From the NCBI RefSeq assembly GCF_008831285.2, contig NC_045144.1, positions 5,850,575 to 5,914,574 on the forward strand: DNA of 64,000 nt. Reading direction: 5' to 3'. A program made the position numbers and the translations under genes. The stretch is from Nymphaea colorata. Its lineage: Eukaryota > Streptophyta > Magnoliopsida > Nymphaeales > Nymphaeaceae. The notes under the pieces are model-generated. The model saw only the letters and a list, made by a program, of their open reading frames with translations. It did not search any database and was not told the DNA's origin. Each line of letters begins with the position of its first letter. Within the stretch, counting starts at the first letter, position 1. This document shows, piece by piece, positions 22,154 to 34,097 of this stretch.

Positions 22154-25100
22154 ATGGAGGTTGATGAGATCGCACGTACCGTTCCTCTTGTTAGACAGAG
22201 AACCCCGGCGATGGAGGACGACATCGCGCGTGTTGTTTCCTTCTTCACGCCCAGAATCCCTGCAACTACCGGCAGCAGAACACGCATCTTCCTCTTATTA
22301 GCCATTGCTCTTGCCATCCTCATCTTCAGCTTCTTCTTCGTTGCCTTCTTTCTGGTAATCTCTCTCTCTCTCTCTGTGCTTTTGTCTTTTGAAATTGTTG
22401 GTTTTTCTTCTACTTACCGCCTTCGTATTGCCTCATCTTCAACTGTGGATTAGTTTTTGAAATTTATTCAGATATTTGAGGTTCTGGTGTCTCTTAATTC
22501 AGTACCATCAACAAAAGCATGCTACTTTCCGATCAACCTAGCGTCTTCTGTTTACTTGCTCAGGCTAGTATAGTTTAATATCTCTTAATTTAGCCTAAAC
22601 TTCTGTTATAGAAGCTGAGCTCTTCGGGATTGAAGGAAGCATCATTGGTAGGAGGGGCATAGCACGTTGGATGGGTGTAAATGCATTTTCTCTTTCTTTT
22701 CCTTTCCTTGGTCAAGAAGACTGCATGTGTAGAAAAAAGAAAGAAAGGAAAAGTTTAGGCTCTCACTGTCTCACCGATGTACTGAGATATTAATCCTCCG
22801 TTTCAGTAAGAAGTTTCAGGAAAGCGTTAACAGAGCAAGCGTCTTCATCAATGTGATTTTGGACCTAGTTTATTATTTTTCTGAATTATTTTAATATGTT
22901 TGGTTGAGCTCTTCTCTGGAGGCGGCCAGAATGCACAGACTTAACCCAAGATCATCTAATTCATCGATATAATTTTGGACACGAATTATTATTTTTTGTG
23001 AATTATTCAATGTAGTTTAGGTAGGCATAGATGTCGGTGCTTATTTTGGATTTGGATCTCATGAGATGATCCGAATTAGATTCAGGTCTTCCCTTAGTAT
23101 TAGAAAAGTCTGAACGAGGGCCATGGCCCTCTTGGTTCCGCGACTGCTACCCGCAGAGAACCTCGTTGACTGCTGGTGTCACTTCATTTTTATATTCTTG
23201 AGGTCCCATTTGGTAGGCGTCAACAAAGTGAGATCTATATTAGAAAAGTCGCCACATGCATACTTGGATGTTAAAATCTCTTCCAAAAGGTGAAAATTTC
23301 TGCCCAACAACTTTCCCCACACACTCACGTATATATATATATATATAATTTGAAGACTGAGTCTGTTAAAATTTTGAAACTATAGTTTGACGCCTTGCGA
23401 CAAAAAATTCATGACTTTGGTGTCCTTTTTGTAGCATAAAAAGTTGATGCCTAATGATTTTAATATTAGCCACTTACCAGCCTTTACCCCATCCATTACA
23501 CCAACCCCGTTAAGGATTCAACTTCTTTTTATTGATGTTGTAAAGTTATCAAACAAAAAAAACTTAAACAAGGTTAGGCATATCTTGTCGGCATTATTTT
23601 TAGTTGGCAAGATAATTTTTGTTTGAATTTTAACAATAATTAATCAACCACGAAAAACTTATGTATATGGGTGTTTTTGGCAATAACAAGAAGTTTGGTG
23701 TATACTTTGTGGTACTTTCAAATATTTAGTTGCATGTTTGAAATTTTTCCTTTGCATATTATCTGATTATGCATGAAGGACACTTGACCTATCTGTGATC
23801 GTGTCTAACTAGAGAGTTTTATAGGCCAAACTGCCGTCACTGTCAGATGCTGAAGATTCTTCAATTTTGCATCAAGTTCCAGAAGGTCATGTCGGCACAT
23901 ATTGGAGAGGCGGTGCACTTCTTAACACAATCACATCTCCAGGTTTGCTGATGAACTCAAAGTTAAATACATTTTGTTGTCATCATCAATTCTTCTTGAG
24001 CAAAGTTTATGTGGACTTCCCAAGTTTTTGCATCCTTCTTTTGTTAACAAAGGACCAATTTGGATTCTCAGGCTTTCATGTGAAGCTGCCTATCACCCGT
24101 TACGAACCCATTCAAGTGACCATTCAAACAGATCAGGTACTTACTTAAAGACATCAAAATTGTCAGTTCTTACTAGGCATCTGCACGACCTTTTTTTTCA
24201 CTGTTTATGTAGATTTTCTCTCTTCTTAACTTGAACTACTTCAAAAATTGTTGAGCTAAAGATCTCATATGACAAGCATAGAGAACTTCAAAGTTTGTAC
24301 TGAAATAAAAGTTTCAAGTTCAATTATGTGAGGACTCCATTTTTCAATCACAAGTATATCAACATCAACACTCACTTTTTCACTTATGACGTATGTAACA
24401 TTATCAGATAAAAACTATAAAATGATTTGATAGTATTTAACAAAATTGGATGGTTGTCCAACTATTAAATTGTATTTATTCAAATAGATTTTGGAATGTC
24501 TGACTTGGCACCAATTTTTATAATTTCAATTAATTTCAACATTTTTTAAAATATACACAAAAGACTTAGGAAGCAAAGATATCCATACATGAGTTTTTAA
24601 GCAATTGTATACTATAAAAGCAGAAACAATATAATGCACAATATGCATAATTCACCCGTCATCATGTGTTATTTTTTACTTTTTATGCTTTTCTTACTTT
24701 TCTATTACATATGCTTGAGTTAAAAAATAAAACCAAATTATGTGATGCCTTTGGAAGGAAGTTTGCTTTTTAGCGTCAATTGAAATTATTGACAAGACTA
24801 ACTATTTAGCCATTATTTTTTATTTTTAATAAAAATTTTGACTTAATAAATACAGTGAGGTCCTTGGTAGGTGTTTAAGAAATACTTTTGTAATATTATA
24901 TATGAATACGTTGTAATTTCATTTTTCTTTTCCATATTTTGTTTTACTTTTATATTATTTCCTTTATAAAAGCTAATCATATTTTTTAAGGAGATCAAAT
25001 AGTTTTAATGTGATTTTTTATCTAATTCAGAGGCTTATCCCTTATTTAAGAGACTACATTCTTTAAATAATTTAACACTATATATTTTATAAAAAGTTAT

Positions 25101-27092
25101 TTACTAAATGTATATTAAAGTATTTATTTGAATCCAATTTAGTTCCCAACTCCACCATAGAATGTAAAGTTTACCCATTGTAGCTATTTGAGCATTATCA
25201 TATGTGAAACTTGAGACTTGTGGAAGTGCTAACTGCTACTCAGTGAATGTAATGAAGTCTTTATAACACAAGTAACATTTTCACCCTTAACTAGCTTTGT
25301 AATATGAAATTTAGTAAAAACTATAAATTTCATATGATGTCTTATCTTTGAAAGATATATTCTTGTAAAATAGGTAAAAGATATTCCATGTGGTACAAAA
25401 GGGGGAGTTATGATCAATTTTGAGAAGATTGAGGTATGATATATAACAACATATCATATTGCTTAAATTTCACAATTGGATGTTACTTTTAATTCTCATT
25501 TGTTGACCCTTATGGTTCCAAGATGTCCTTTTGCAGGTTGTTAATCGTCTTCGGAAAGAATATGTCTATGAAACGTTGATGAACTATGGAGTAAAGTATG
25601 ATATGACATGGATATATGATAAGATTCATCATGAGATCAACCAATTTTGCAGTGCGCATACATTGCAACAAGTTTATGTTGACATGTTTGATCAAGTAAC
25701 ATTTCATAAGTGCAAAAAAGTTAAAAATATTTTTATAATGTTACTTTGAATTGCCTATTAATATGTTAAATGACTTTCAGATTGATGACAAAATGAAAGC
25801 TGCACTTCAAGGTGATTGCACACGTTATGCTCCAGGTATTGAAATTATTAGCGTTCGTATAACAAAACCAATGATTCCTGATAGCATAAGAAGGAATTAT
25901 GAGCAAATGGAAGAAGAACGCACTAAGGTATTTAAACCATGCAGATAGCATGATGTTCTTTTTCTTTTCTTTCAACATATTGGATCACATTATGACTGCC
26001 CAAATGAACTAAGCCTCACGGTTTATTGTGATTTTTATGATTAAACTTTGAATTAATGAGTCTTATTTCAAAATTTTAGAACAAAATGGTGTGGCATTAT
26101 TGGTAACTGTTATACATGTGAAAATTGTACACTTATATACAACTATTTTAGGTTGCATAATTGTACATATACATATTTGTAAATAATATATCATGTTCAA
26201 ATTTTTTTCAACTTAGTCTTCATTTTCTAGATTGTCTTTTGATCTGTCTTTGAACTTTCTGCTTTTCATAAGGATAATTACAACTATAGTCAACATTTTT
26301 TTTCTTTCTTTATTAAATTTGAATTGTAAAAAGTAGTCCTATATTTTTTTTATCTTACTTCAAGTTACATGCCTTGAAGGTGCTCATTGCTATAGAGAGG
26401 CAAAAAGTTGCTGAGAAAGAAGCTGAAACACTGAAAATGATAGCTCTAACAGAAGCAGAAAAAAATGCACAAGTTAGTAAAATTATGATGGAGCAAAAGC
26501 TAATGGAGAAGGATAGTTTGAAGAGACAAGAACAAATTGAGAATGAAATATATATAGACCGCCAAAAGAGCCTAGCAGATGCTGATTATTACAGGTAACA
26601 TACCTTTTCATTTACTTTATTTGAGCATTGTATTCAAGTGGTGGTACACTTTCAAAATTACTCAAAAAAAATGTAAGAAAAACAATAAGTGGCCCACAAA
26701 AGAAAGTCTAATAGTTAATCGATGAATAAGACTTAACTTTTTCTACAAACAATTGATTTACATATTCCATTTTTATTGAAATTGTGTACAATGACTTGCC
26801 AGAATGTTAAAAGAAGCAGAGGGGAACAAGTTGAAACTTACTCCTCAATATCTAGAACTCCGATTCATCGAAGCTATTGCAAATAATTCAAAAGTATTTT
26901 TTGGAGACCGGGTATGTGTTTCTCTTCGCATGAAATGGTTCTATGAATTTTTCTTTTGTTTCTGTTATGTCAAATTAAAGCAAGCTAAATACTTCCTTTA
27001 TTGATTTGCAGATTCCAAGTATGGTGTTTGACCAAAGGTTAATTGGAAATTTTCTAAGTGACTTTAAGAACAGGGATAATTCACAACCATGA
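22154..27092 (+). CDS. ERLIN: Erlin-like SPFH/band-7 ER membrane protein
   Basis: Nine exons join in frame to 384 codons: 22154-22354, 23825-23942, 24072-24136, 25374-25433, 25537-25695, 25781-25927, 26380-26594, 26803-26911, 27012-27092. All introns are GT-AG. Residues 45-67 form one membrane helix. The SPFH domain follows ([56 protein letters not shown]), then an Ala/Glu/Lys coiled coil at about 255-322, and [20 protein letters not shown] with FGDRIPSM near the end. In animals erlins form large ER cages that recruit RNF170 to degrade IP3 receptors and influence lipid homeostasis. Plants lack that receptor, so the plant role is open. The first in-frame ATG was taken as start. A dead duplicate lies at 2635-3821. 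Confidence 0.93.
22355..23824. other. Erlin intron 1
   Basis: A 1.47-kb intron with consensus GT and AG ends. It contains a (CT)n run just after the donor and a (TA)n run at about 23331-23347. No exon-like or transposon-like sequence was recognised in it. The next long intron (24137-25373) is likewise only AT-rich. Confidence 0.6.
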
Positions 27093-29262
27093 GATTTCTT
27101 TCCAACCACTTATTTTTTTTTGCTTCTTGTGACAAAAATGAAAAAATGTAGCAACTATGATTTTGTTTACGTTTAAAGGATCAATTTACTTTATATGCAA
27201 TTTGTATTCCTTTAATTCATTGGCAAACAACTTTACTATTTTTGTCATTTTCCTTAATATCTCATTGTTGTTTTTAAATGAGAGTAAAAGTTGCAAGTGG
27301 AGGCCATAAGAAATTGAGCAACTCAAACTCAACACATGATAGACAAGTTGAGATTGAGTTAATATATAACCTCTTTTGACTCATGGAACACTCATCAACA
27401 TGTTTGCATGATATTACTCTCTCTTTACTCTTTGAGTAGTTACAGAGGCATGTGTGGAGAGAAAACACCGTCACTTGAAAGGGGACTTACCCCGTTTTTT
27501 TTTTAAACGAAAGACACAGATTACCATAACTAGGGAAACAAAGTGAGGACCCTGCCAATTTTTCCTAAATGATAATTTTTGGGCTTTCTTTTCCACATTG
27601 CATTAGTCAATCTTTCTTCTGAATTCATCCAATATTTGACTTTCTAGAAGGCAAATGCTCCAATATTTTCCTATTAATTTTTTCTCATTATGGCTTTTCA
27701 ATGGGTCGAGCTAACTCGGGCTTGACTCACACTACTTGATAAACTCGACTCGAGCTGAACTTGTTTGGTAAGTGAGTCAAGTTCGAACTAAGAAATGAAC
27801 TCGATTGCATAAACAAATCAAGCTCGAGTTAGGCGGTCTTAGTTCGGATAAACTCAAAAGCTCGAAAAAAAAAAAAAGAATATATGTGATATGTCTTATA
27901 ATGTTATCCCAAGAAGTAGATAGTTCAAATAGATGTAAACATACAAGTATTATTTGGAGTCTCAATCAGCTTTTCCTTTTGATATGGTTAAATTTGCTTC
28001 AAATCTACAAAATATATTTATGGGTGAAAAGGAGGGGAATCCCACTGTCCAAGTTAGAGTGCAAGTCCTCCTTTTGCCCCCAGCCCACGGGGTTCAGGTT
28101 TGCATTGGTATCTCGGAAATGCGAGGATACTACAGGTTAACCAATCCCTACTTTCCATACAAAAGGCGGTACCCCACCTCGAACCAGAAACCAGCCGCCT
28201 ACCGGCCACTGATATCTCCATCAATTATATTGCCATCTTCATTTGCCTTCAGCAATTTTCTTTTCTTGTAGACCATGACTAGTGATAGGTCTCCATTGCC
28301 TTCATTGTTTCATTGATTATCCTCAACAGGAACAACCATTCTCTAGCCCCACATCATGCCAAAAGAGATCCGCTTGTGCAAGGATAGACACTAGAGGGAA
28401 AATTAAATTCATTGTGTCCAACTAAAAGTTACAATCTTTCTCAAAATTGTAAGTGGATGATTCTTTTTGTATATACACAGGTAATCGGCAAATACCAGAC
28501 CATTTGGGTAAGGGATAACAACCAAAGGTCTTAAATTTATGTTAAACAGTGTTTTAAACAAAATGTGAACCTCTTAACATGGTTATAAATACTAATTTTT
28601 GTACAAATCATGTTTTCTCTATGTTAAAAAAATGATCTTTTATACTATCAAAATTTTGATGTTATAAGAGCCATTCATTTTCCAATTATAAAAAACATAC
28701 TAAAGTAAAAATGACTAACTTCATATATGTTTCTCACCAAATCGCTTTAAGATCATATCTATAAAGTTAGATTATAGAAAATTACTTTATCAACTAATTT
28801 TACTGGCTTTTGGTCCTTACTCAAGTGCACTGGTTTTACCAACTTTCCTGCACAACAATATAAGCCACAAGCCACTTATTTGGTTTTATCAATATATGTT
28901 GACGATGATACATGGGCAAGTAAACGAATGGATTTGTTTGGCATGTTGATAAATTACAATCAGCGGGTGACTTGATCTCCACCTCATCATTTGAATCACT
29001 TTTAGATTTGGTGCAAAGCGTTGCTTCCAATTGACCGACGACATACTGCACTATGAACATTTTTCAATGGCGAAAACATTTGAGAGTCGCAAATCTGGTC
29101 TTCGGGCATCACCTTATTAGTTATTGGAAAGAAACAAACGCACCCTTCAGATAGACATCCTACTATCCTAGTGTAAATTCAATTTTCCAAGCTTCGACTG
29201 AGACGCCGGAATTCCCAAGGGACATGTCACAGAGAGGGAGATAGAGAGAAAGAGATTTTGGA
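27093..29262. other. Erlin to PPR intergenic region
   Basis: It contains a CGAGCT-type repeat fragment (about 27700-27865), and a moderately GC-rich patch at 28020-28220 of unknown nature whose open frames resemble no protein I know. It also contains a dispersed repeat at about 28490-28800 that recurs at 62380-62700. The PPR promoter should lie in the last few hundred bases. Confidence 0.5.
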
Positions 29263-30924
29263 ATGAGAGGACATCCATCTTCCTTCTGTAAGCGTCTTCT
29301 GCACAGTAAAGGATGGATCCCCACAAAAAATTTCAGTAGATCGAACGTGAATTTGTTGACCAAGCTCTCTATATCTGACCGTAGAAACGGGGACGCGAAA
29401 TCTGTACGCGAGGCGTTCGATGAAGTGCCTAGACGAGATGTGATCGCGTGGAGTGCATTGATTTCGAGGTACTCTCGACAGGGGCACTCCAGAGAAGCAG
29501 TGAACGAGTTCGTGCTGATGAATAGAAGGGGCGTCGACGCCAATCAGTTTACTTATGGTAGCGTTCTTAGAGCATGCACCCATTTGGACTTCCTGCAAGA
29601 AGGAGAAATGGTTCATTGTTGTATCATGAAGAGAGGATATTATCAGAATCTTTTTGTGCAGAGCGCTCTTGTTGATTTGCACTTGAAATGTGGGAGAGTG
29701 GAAGATGCGTTGTACGTGTTTGACAAGATGTCCGAGCGAGATCTCGTGTCATGGAACACGATGGTTGGAGGATTTGCAGCAAAAGGTTTTGGAGCGGGGG
29801 CAGTCCAACTGTTCCAGTTGATGTTGAGGGAGGGATTTTGTCCGGACAGGTACTCGTTTGCGAGTGTTCTGAAGAGAGGTTGCAGTCATGGGATTGAGGG
29901 TGTCAGAGTGATTCACGGGTTGACTATCAAGTTTGGATGTGATTCAAACGACATTGTTTGTGGCGCTCTAATAGATGCGTATGCCAAAAGTGGGAGTTTA
30001 GGAGATGCTAAGCTTGTGTACCATTCCATGGAAGTGGAAGACTTGGTTTCGTTAACTGCTTTGGTAACTGGATATGTGCATGGCAGAAAGAATGGTGTTG
30101 TAGCAATGGAGATGTTCAGTGACATCCATAGGAGAGGGATGAGAATTGATGGCATCTTGCTCTGCTCAGTTCTTAGCATATGTGCAGATGTAGCAGCTTT
30201 TGACATGGGGAGGCAAATTCATGCTCTTCTATGGAAAATTCAGTCTAATCACGATACTGCATTAGCAAACGCCTTGGTTGACATGTATTCAAAGTGTGGA
30301 GCAATTGAAGATGCAGATCAGGTTTTCAATGAGATGGCAGAGAGAAATGTGATCTCTTGGACTTGTTTGATCACTGGATATGGGAAGAACGGTCTGGAAA
30401 ATGAGGCTATTGGGCTTTTCCAACGTATGGAGAGAAGCGGTATAAAGCCCAACGATGTGACCTTTCTGGGTGTCCTTTGCGCTTGCAGTCATGGCGGGAT
30501 GGCAAGCATAGGACAGCAGTTGTTTGATTCCATGATGAATGCCTATGGTATCCAACCAAGAGAAGAACATTACGCTTGTGTTGTTGATCTCCTTGCGCGC
30601 TCTGGATGTATTAAAGAGGCATATGAATTTGTTTGCAATATGCCCATCAGGCCTACAGCTTCCCTGTGGGGGTCACTTCTTGGAGCTTGCATATTGCACC
30701 AAGATGCAGTCGTAGGAGAGAAAGCTTCTAGGCATTTGATTGCCATGGAACCTGCCAATTCAACTAGTTACATAGTAGTTGCCAACATATATAAATCTTT
30801 GGGTCTGTGGGAGAAGGCAGAAGAGGCAAGGAGATTGATGAAAGAAAGGGGTCTAAGTAAGGAACCTGGATGGAGTTTGAGTTATTTGGTGAAGGAGCCC
30901 CGTTTCTTGGAGCAGCTTGTCTGA
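29263..30924 (+). CDS. PLS-class pentatricopeptide repeat protein, E subgroup
   Basis: An intronless frame of 553 codons, as usual for plant PPR genes. The N-terminus is basic and Ser-rich (RGHPSSFCKRLLHSK), suggesting mitochondrial or plastid import. It carries a series of P, L and S motifs, for example RDVIAWSALISRYSRQG, RDLVSWNTMVGGFAAKG, NALVDMYSKCGAIEDA and RNVISWTCLITGYGKNG. These are followed by an E motif (PTASLWGSLLGACILHQD to EEARRLMKERGLSKEPGWS). It stops eleven residues after GWSLSY, without an E+ or DYW deaminase domain. Such proteins bind organellar RNA in a sequence-specific way, and E-type members usually recruit a DYW partner for C-to-U editing. The RNA target cannot be read with confidence by eye. 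Confidence 0.92.
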   Translation: MRGHPSSFCKRLLHSKGWIPTKNFSRSNVNLLTKLSISDRRNGDAKSVREAFDEVPRRDVIAWSALISRYSRQGHSREAVNEFVLMNRRGVDANQFTYGSVLRACTHLDFLQEGEMVHCCIMKRGYYQNLFVQSALVDLHLKCGRVEDALYVFDKMSERDLVSWNTMVGGFAAKGFGAGAVQLFQLMLREGFCPDRYSFASVLKRGCSHGIEGVRVIHGLTIKFGCDSNDIVCGALIDAYAKSGSLGDAKLVYHSMEVEDLVSLTALVTGYVHGRKNGVVAMEMFSDIHRRGMRIDGILLCSVLSICADVAAFDMGRQIHALLWKIQSNHDTALANALVDMYSKCGAIEDADQVFNEMAERNVISWTCLITGYGKNGLENEAIGLFQRMERSGIKPNDVTFLGVLCACSHGGMASIGQQLFDSMMNAYGIQPREEHYACVVDLLARSGCIKEAYEFVCNMPIRPTASLWGSLLGACILHQDAVVGEKASRHLIAMEPANSTSYIVVANIYKSLGLWEKAEEARRLMKERGLSKEPGWSLSYLVKEPRFLEQLV

Positions 30925-30972
30925 ATCAATTGAAACCATTGTGGGTTACAAACAAGAAAACATATAGGCTAA

Positions 30973-31420
30973 TCAACTTAAGCGATACAAAAGACATAGA
31001 GACCTTTTTTGCAATCTCACTTGAACTAAATCTTCGAGTATCTTGATCACTGGATCTGATGGCAACTGATTCCTCCAATCAAATGAATAGCGGAGCTGTA
31101 TTGCATGTGAAAGCATATGGAGTTTTTCATTCTTCATGAAAGGAAGACAGGTCAAACTCAGAAAATCGATAAATTCAGAAGGATCTGCAGATTTTGCTAG
31201 CAAGATTGCGCTGAGTATACCTCTGAAGAAAGAGTATACAGGAAGTTGGTAGTTTCCATATTACGGAACCAAGTTTCTTGTGCTGTTTTCAGTACGAGAC
31301 CAGTGGGAATACAAAGACGTGCCTGCTCAGTTACAACTTACAACCATTCTAATGCCTGTGAAATACACGTTGGACGAGAAAAGCCATTCAGTTTCCAACT
31401 GAATAAAGCAACCACTCCTA
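30973..31420 (-). CDS. Unrecognised spliced reading frame, 3' exons
   Basis: On the minus strand a frame of 82 codons ends in TGA at 30973-30975 and begins at an AG acceptor preceded by a pyrimidine tract (CTTTCTTCAG, exon start 31222). Upstream, another open stretch (about 31342-31400, reading RPTCISQALEW) ends at a consensus GTAAGT donor. Joining them across a 119-bp intron keeps the frame (TT plus A gives Leu). The protein reads LSAILLAKSADPSEFIDF and NQLPSDPVIKILEDL, amphipathic and helix-like, but I do not recognise the family. It lies tail-to-tail with the PPR gene, 48 bp apart. Exons further 5' were not found. It may be a gene end, a relic, or chance. Confidence 0.35.
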
Positions 31421-34097
31421 TTTATTCCTTTGGCTTATATATGTTCTATAACGTTTTATCTAGCAAAAGCCACAAGCAATGGAAACTTCTGTATTGACTA
31501 TTGCGTAGGCTGCAAAATAGCTGAAAGAGATGAAGAGAGTTGGAAAAGTCCAACTTGCGATTGTGCAATTTGGCATCAAAATTTCCTGACTCTTCTACTT
31601 GGAGTAACATGAATCAACAACTGGAAGCACCAAGAGAGTCGCAACCTGTGTAAATGAAGGACGAACACTGAATATGATTTACAGAAAACCAAAATGTGGC
31701 AGAATTTAAATTGGAGCTTTCAGGTAATTAGATGACACATACATCTCAAGACCTGATTTTAAGTTGCATTCACTTCATTTTTTATATAGAAGCAGTGATA
31801 ACTAGTATTTTGTCAATTCTGCATTCTCTGCGAAAGATGTTAACCAGATCGCCTTGTTTCATCATCTCCTAGAACAACTTCAAAAAGACTTGTGAAAACT
31901 CAGAAGTCCAGCTGTGATGCCTCTGGTACAAGTTGCAACCCTATCCTGCAGCTTTCTTATAATATTGTTCTCATATGGCACGGCGATTGGTCTCGCCCAA
32001 AGTACCTTTCAAATGGCAGGCCCACAAAGTGGTCTCGCCATTGAAGGGTTTCTCGTCATAAGAAGAGATCATAGGAATAAAAATGCATCTTTTTACAATT
32101 GCCATCTTTTTCATGAAACTGGTAATTACGATGTCGAGTTGTCCTTATGCTGATGGCTTGCTATGTTGCAAGTTTTTGTTGCCTTCTGCATTGAACCTTT
32201 TGGTTCCTATTTGTGTAACGAATTCAAAATATTGCTGGTGAAGAAGGTGCCGCTGGAACTAATTTCAGCTTTGACAGACGCAAGGAGAAATCTCAAATGG
32301 GAGCAGAACTTGGTGGAAATGAAGCACGCAGGATGGAGGGTGGCAGGCATGGGAGATTCATCTAATATACATGGATGTGAAAACAGATTTGCATTATCAG
32401 TAACATCTTCGTGCTTCATTAACTTTTCCCAATACACTTAACATTTTTTTGTTCCTTCCCTCCTAACACTTAAAATTTTTGCAGGACAGATAAAAGAGAG
32501 CAAAAAGAATTGACCCTTACTTCCTGGTGTCAGGCATAACTTCAACTCTGTATGGCGCGATCCAAAGTCAAACGTGTATTCGTGCTATTTTCGTTGTTTC
32601 TTTTCCTTCCTATTTGTTCTTTACACTCAAGAAACTATGTTTTGATTGCAAACGTCCAGCTTGACATTGCCAATGTCAAATTTGAGGGTTGAAGGAATTC
32701 TCTGTCAGCGCATCATTTAAGGTTCTCTTTGATTTATATGCTGGAAGTGTGGCGGACGAAAGAAAACCTTAAATGTATCTATAGATTAAGTTCACACGAT
32801 CGATGTAAACAATGTCCAGTTGACCTTACAGTTTTTTGTAGTCGCATATGTATACATGTTGTAATCCCCAATGTTATGCTTCATTATTGCAATTCATGCA
32901 TAAAATTATTTTGCTATTAGTCTTCAAGAACCATCTTCAGTGTGCAGAGTAAACCGTACACCGTTGGCAATGCAGAAGCATAGGCGTTTGTACACTTGTT
33001 TTCAGTAGGCAACAGTTTACTAACTTCTTGTGATTCGTTGCATAATTTCTTTTAATATCTGTGTGATACACTAATAATTTCGTTTTCTCTTTTCCTCATT
33101 TTAAATAAGGACAAAGTACTCTTTAAGAAGCAGCCCACTCATCGGCTGGACAACACCATGACAAAACTGACTGCAACTTGAAGATTGAAGCTTGGCTCAA
33201 GGTCTTCATCGTCACCCTTCACGACCTCCTTTCACTACATATTCCCGAAATGTGGTGGTATAGTACTTTGCATCTATTGATCTAAACAAGTTGTTGAGGA
33301 GCCAGCTTCTCATATTTCGGTGTATGGGAATTACGGGCATGCACATGCTGTGGTAACTATTTTCACATGTGCGTGCCACCATAGTGAGATGAGTTAAATT
33401 TTGCCGTCTTAGACATGTAACCCCAAAGAGTTCAAAATTTTTTCTTGTGGAGCTCAGTAAGATCCTATAGATCGCAAAACAAATTAAAGGAAGTTAGCAA
33501 AAGATGCCACCTTTCGAAGTTTTCATTTATGAACGATCAAATGAGGAGCAATAGCCCTTGGTTGATAAGTTGGATATTTTCGTGGTCAAAACAAATTGTT
33601 GTGATACATTCAGTTATTAACAGAACATGAGAAATCTAGTAAGTAGCATTAGGATCTTATACTTGCAACGCAACCTTTCTGAGGTTGCATGAATAGCAAT
33701 AACATACCTGCATTAATCTGAGTGAATGTTCTGGTGATACCAAAAAATAAGAAACGAATATCATATGAATATCCTGAAGCAGTTAAGAGCTTGAAAACGC
33801 TGGAAGTATTATAATTATCTCATTTTGCATCTGCAATCCCAGACAGGGCTATGTCAGTGTGTAGATTTTGATTGGAACGCAGTACTTGTATATGGAAAGT
33901 TTAAGCTGAGCCACAACCTGCAAATTATGAACACTTCAAAACAATACCACCACAGAAATTGGAGACAATTTTCATCCATTGCCAGCAAATTGTATTTTAC
34001 AATATAAAAATACAGTAACGAGAAAGAACATAAAAGCGTGACAACCATACCCTGCAGACTGGCAACCCACATTTCCTATTAGGCTATGTAGATAGCA
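31421..34097. other. Intergenic region, no firm gene
   Basis: Several short frames on both strands were inspected and none gave a recognisable protein or a consistent exon chain. The part just left of 34097 should contain the RTF2 3' untranslated region. No known repeat family stands out. Confidence 0.45.

Noticed and set aside
28020-28220. GC-richer patch as a second SINE
   Set aside because: It has a GGTTCGAGG-like word on the minus strand but no credible A box at the right spacing, no tail and no target duplication.
31800-31930. Minus-strand phrases such as VVLGDDETRRSG and GDLVNIFRREC
   Set aside because: They are in conflicting frames separated by stops, and no consistent splice sites link them to the frame at 30973-31420.
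31914-32441. Plus-strand frames at 31914-32153 and 32163-32441
   Set aside because: No recognisable family, no exon chain, and codon composition like the surrounding non-coding DNA.
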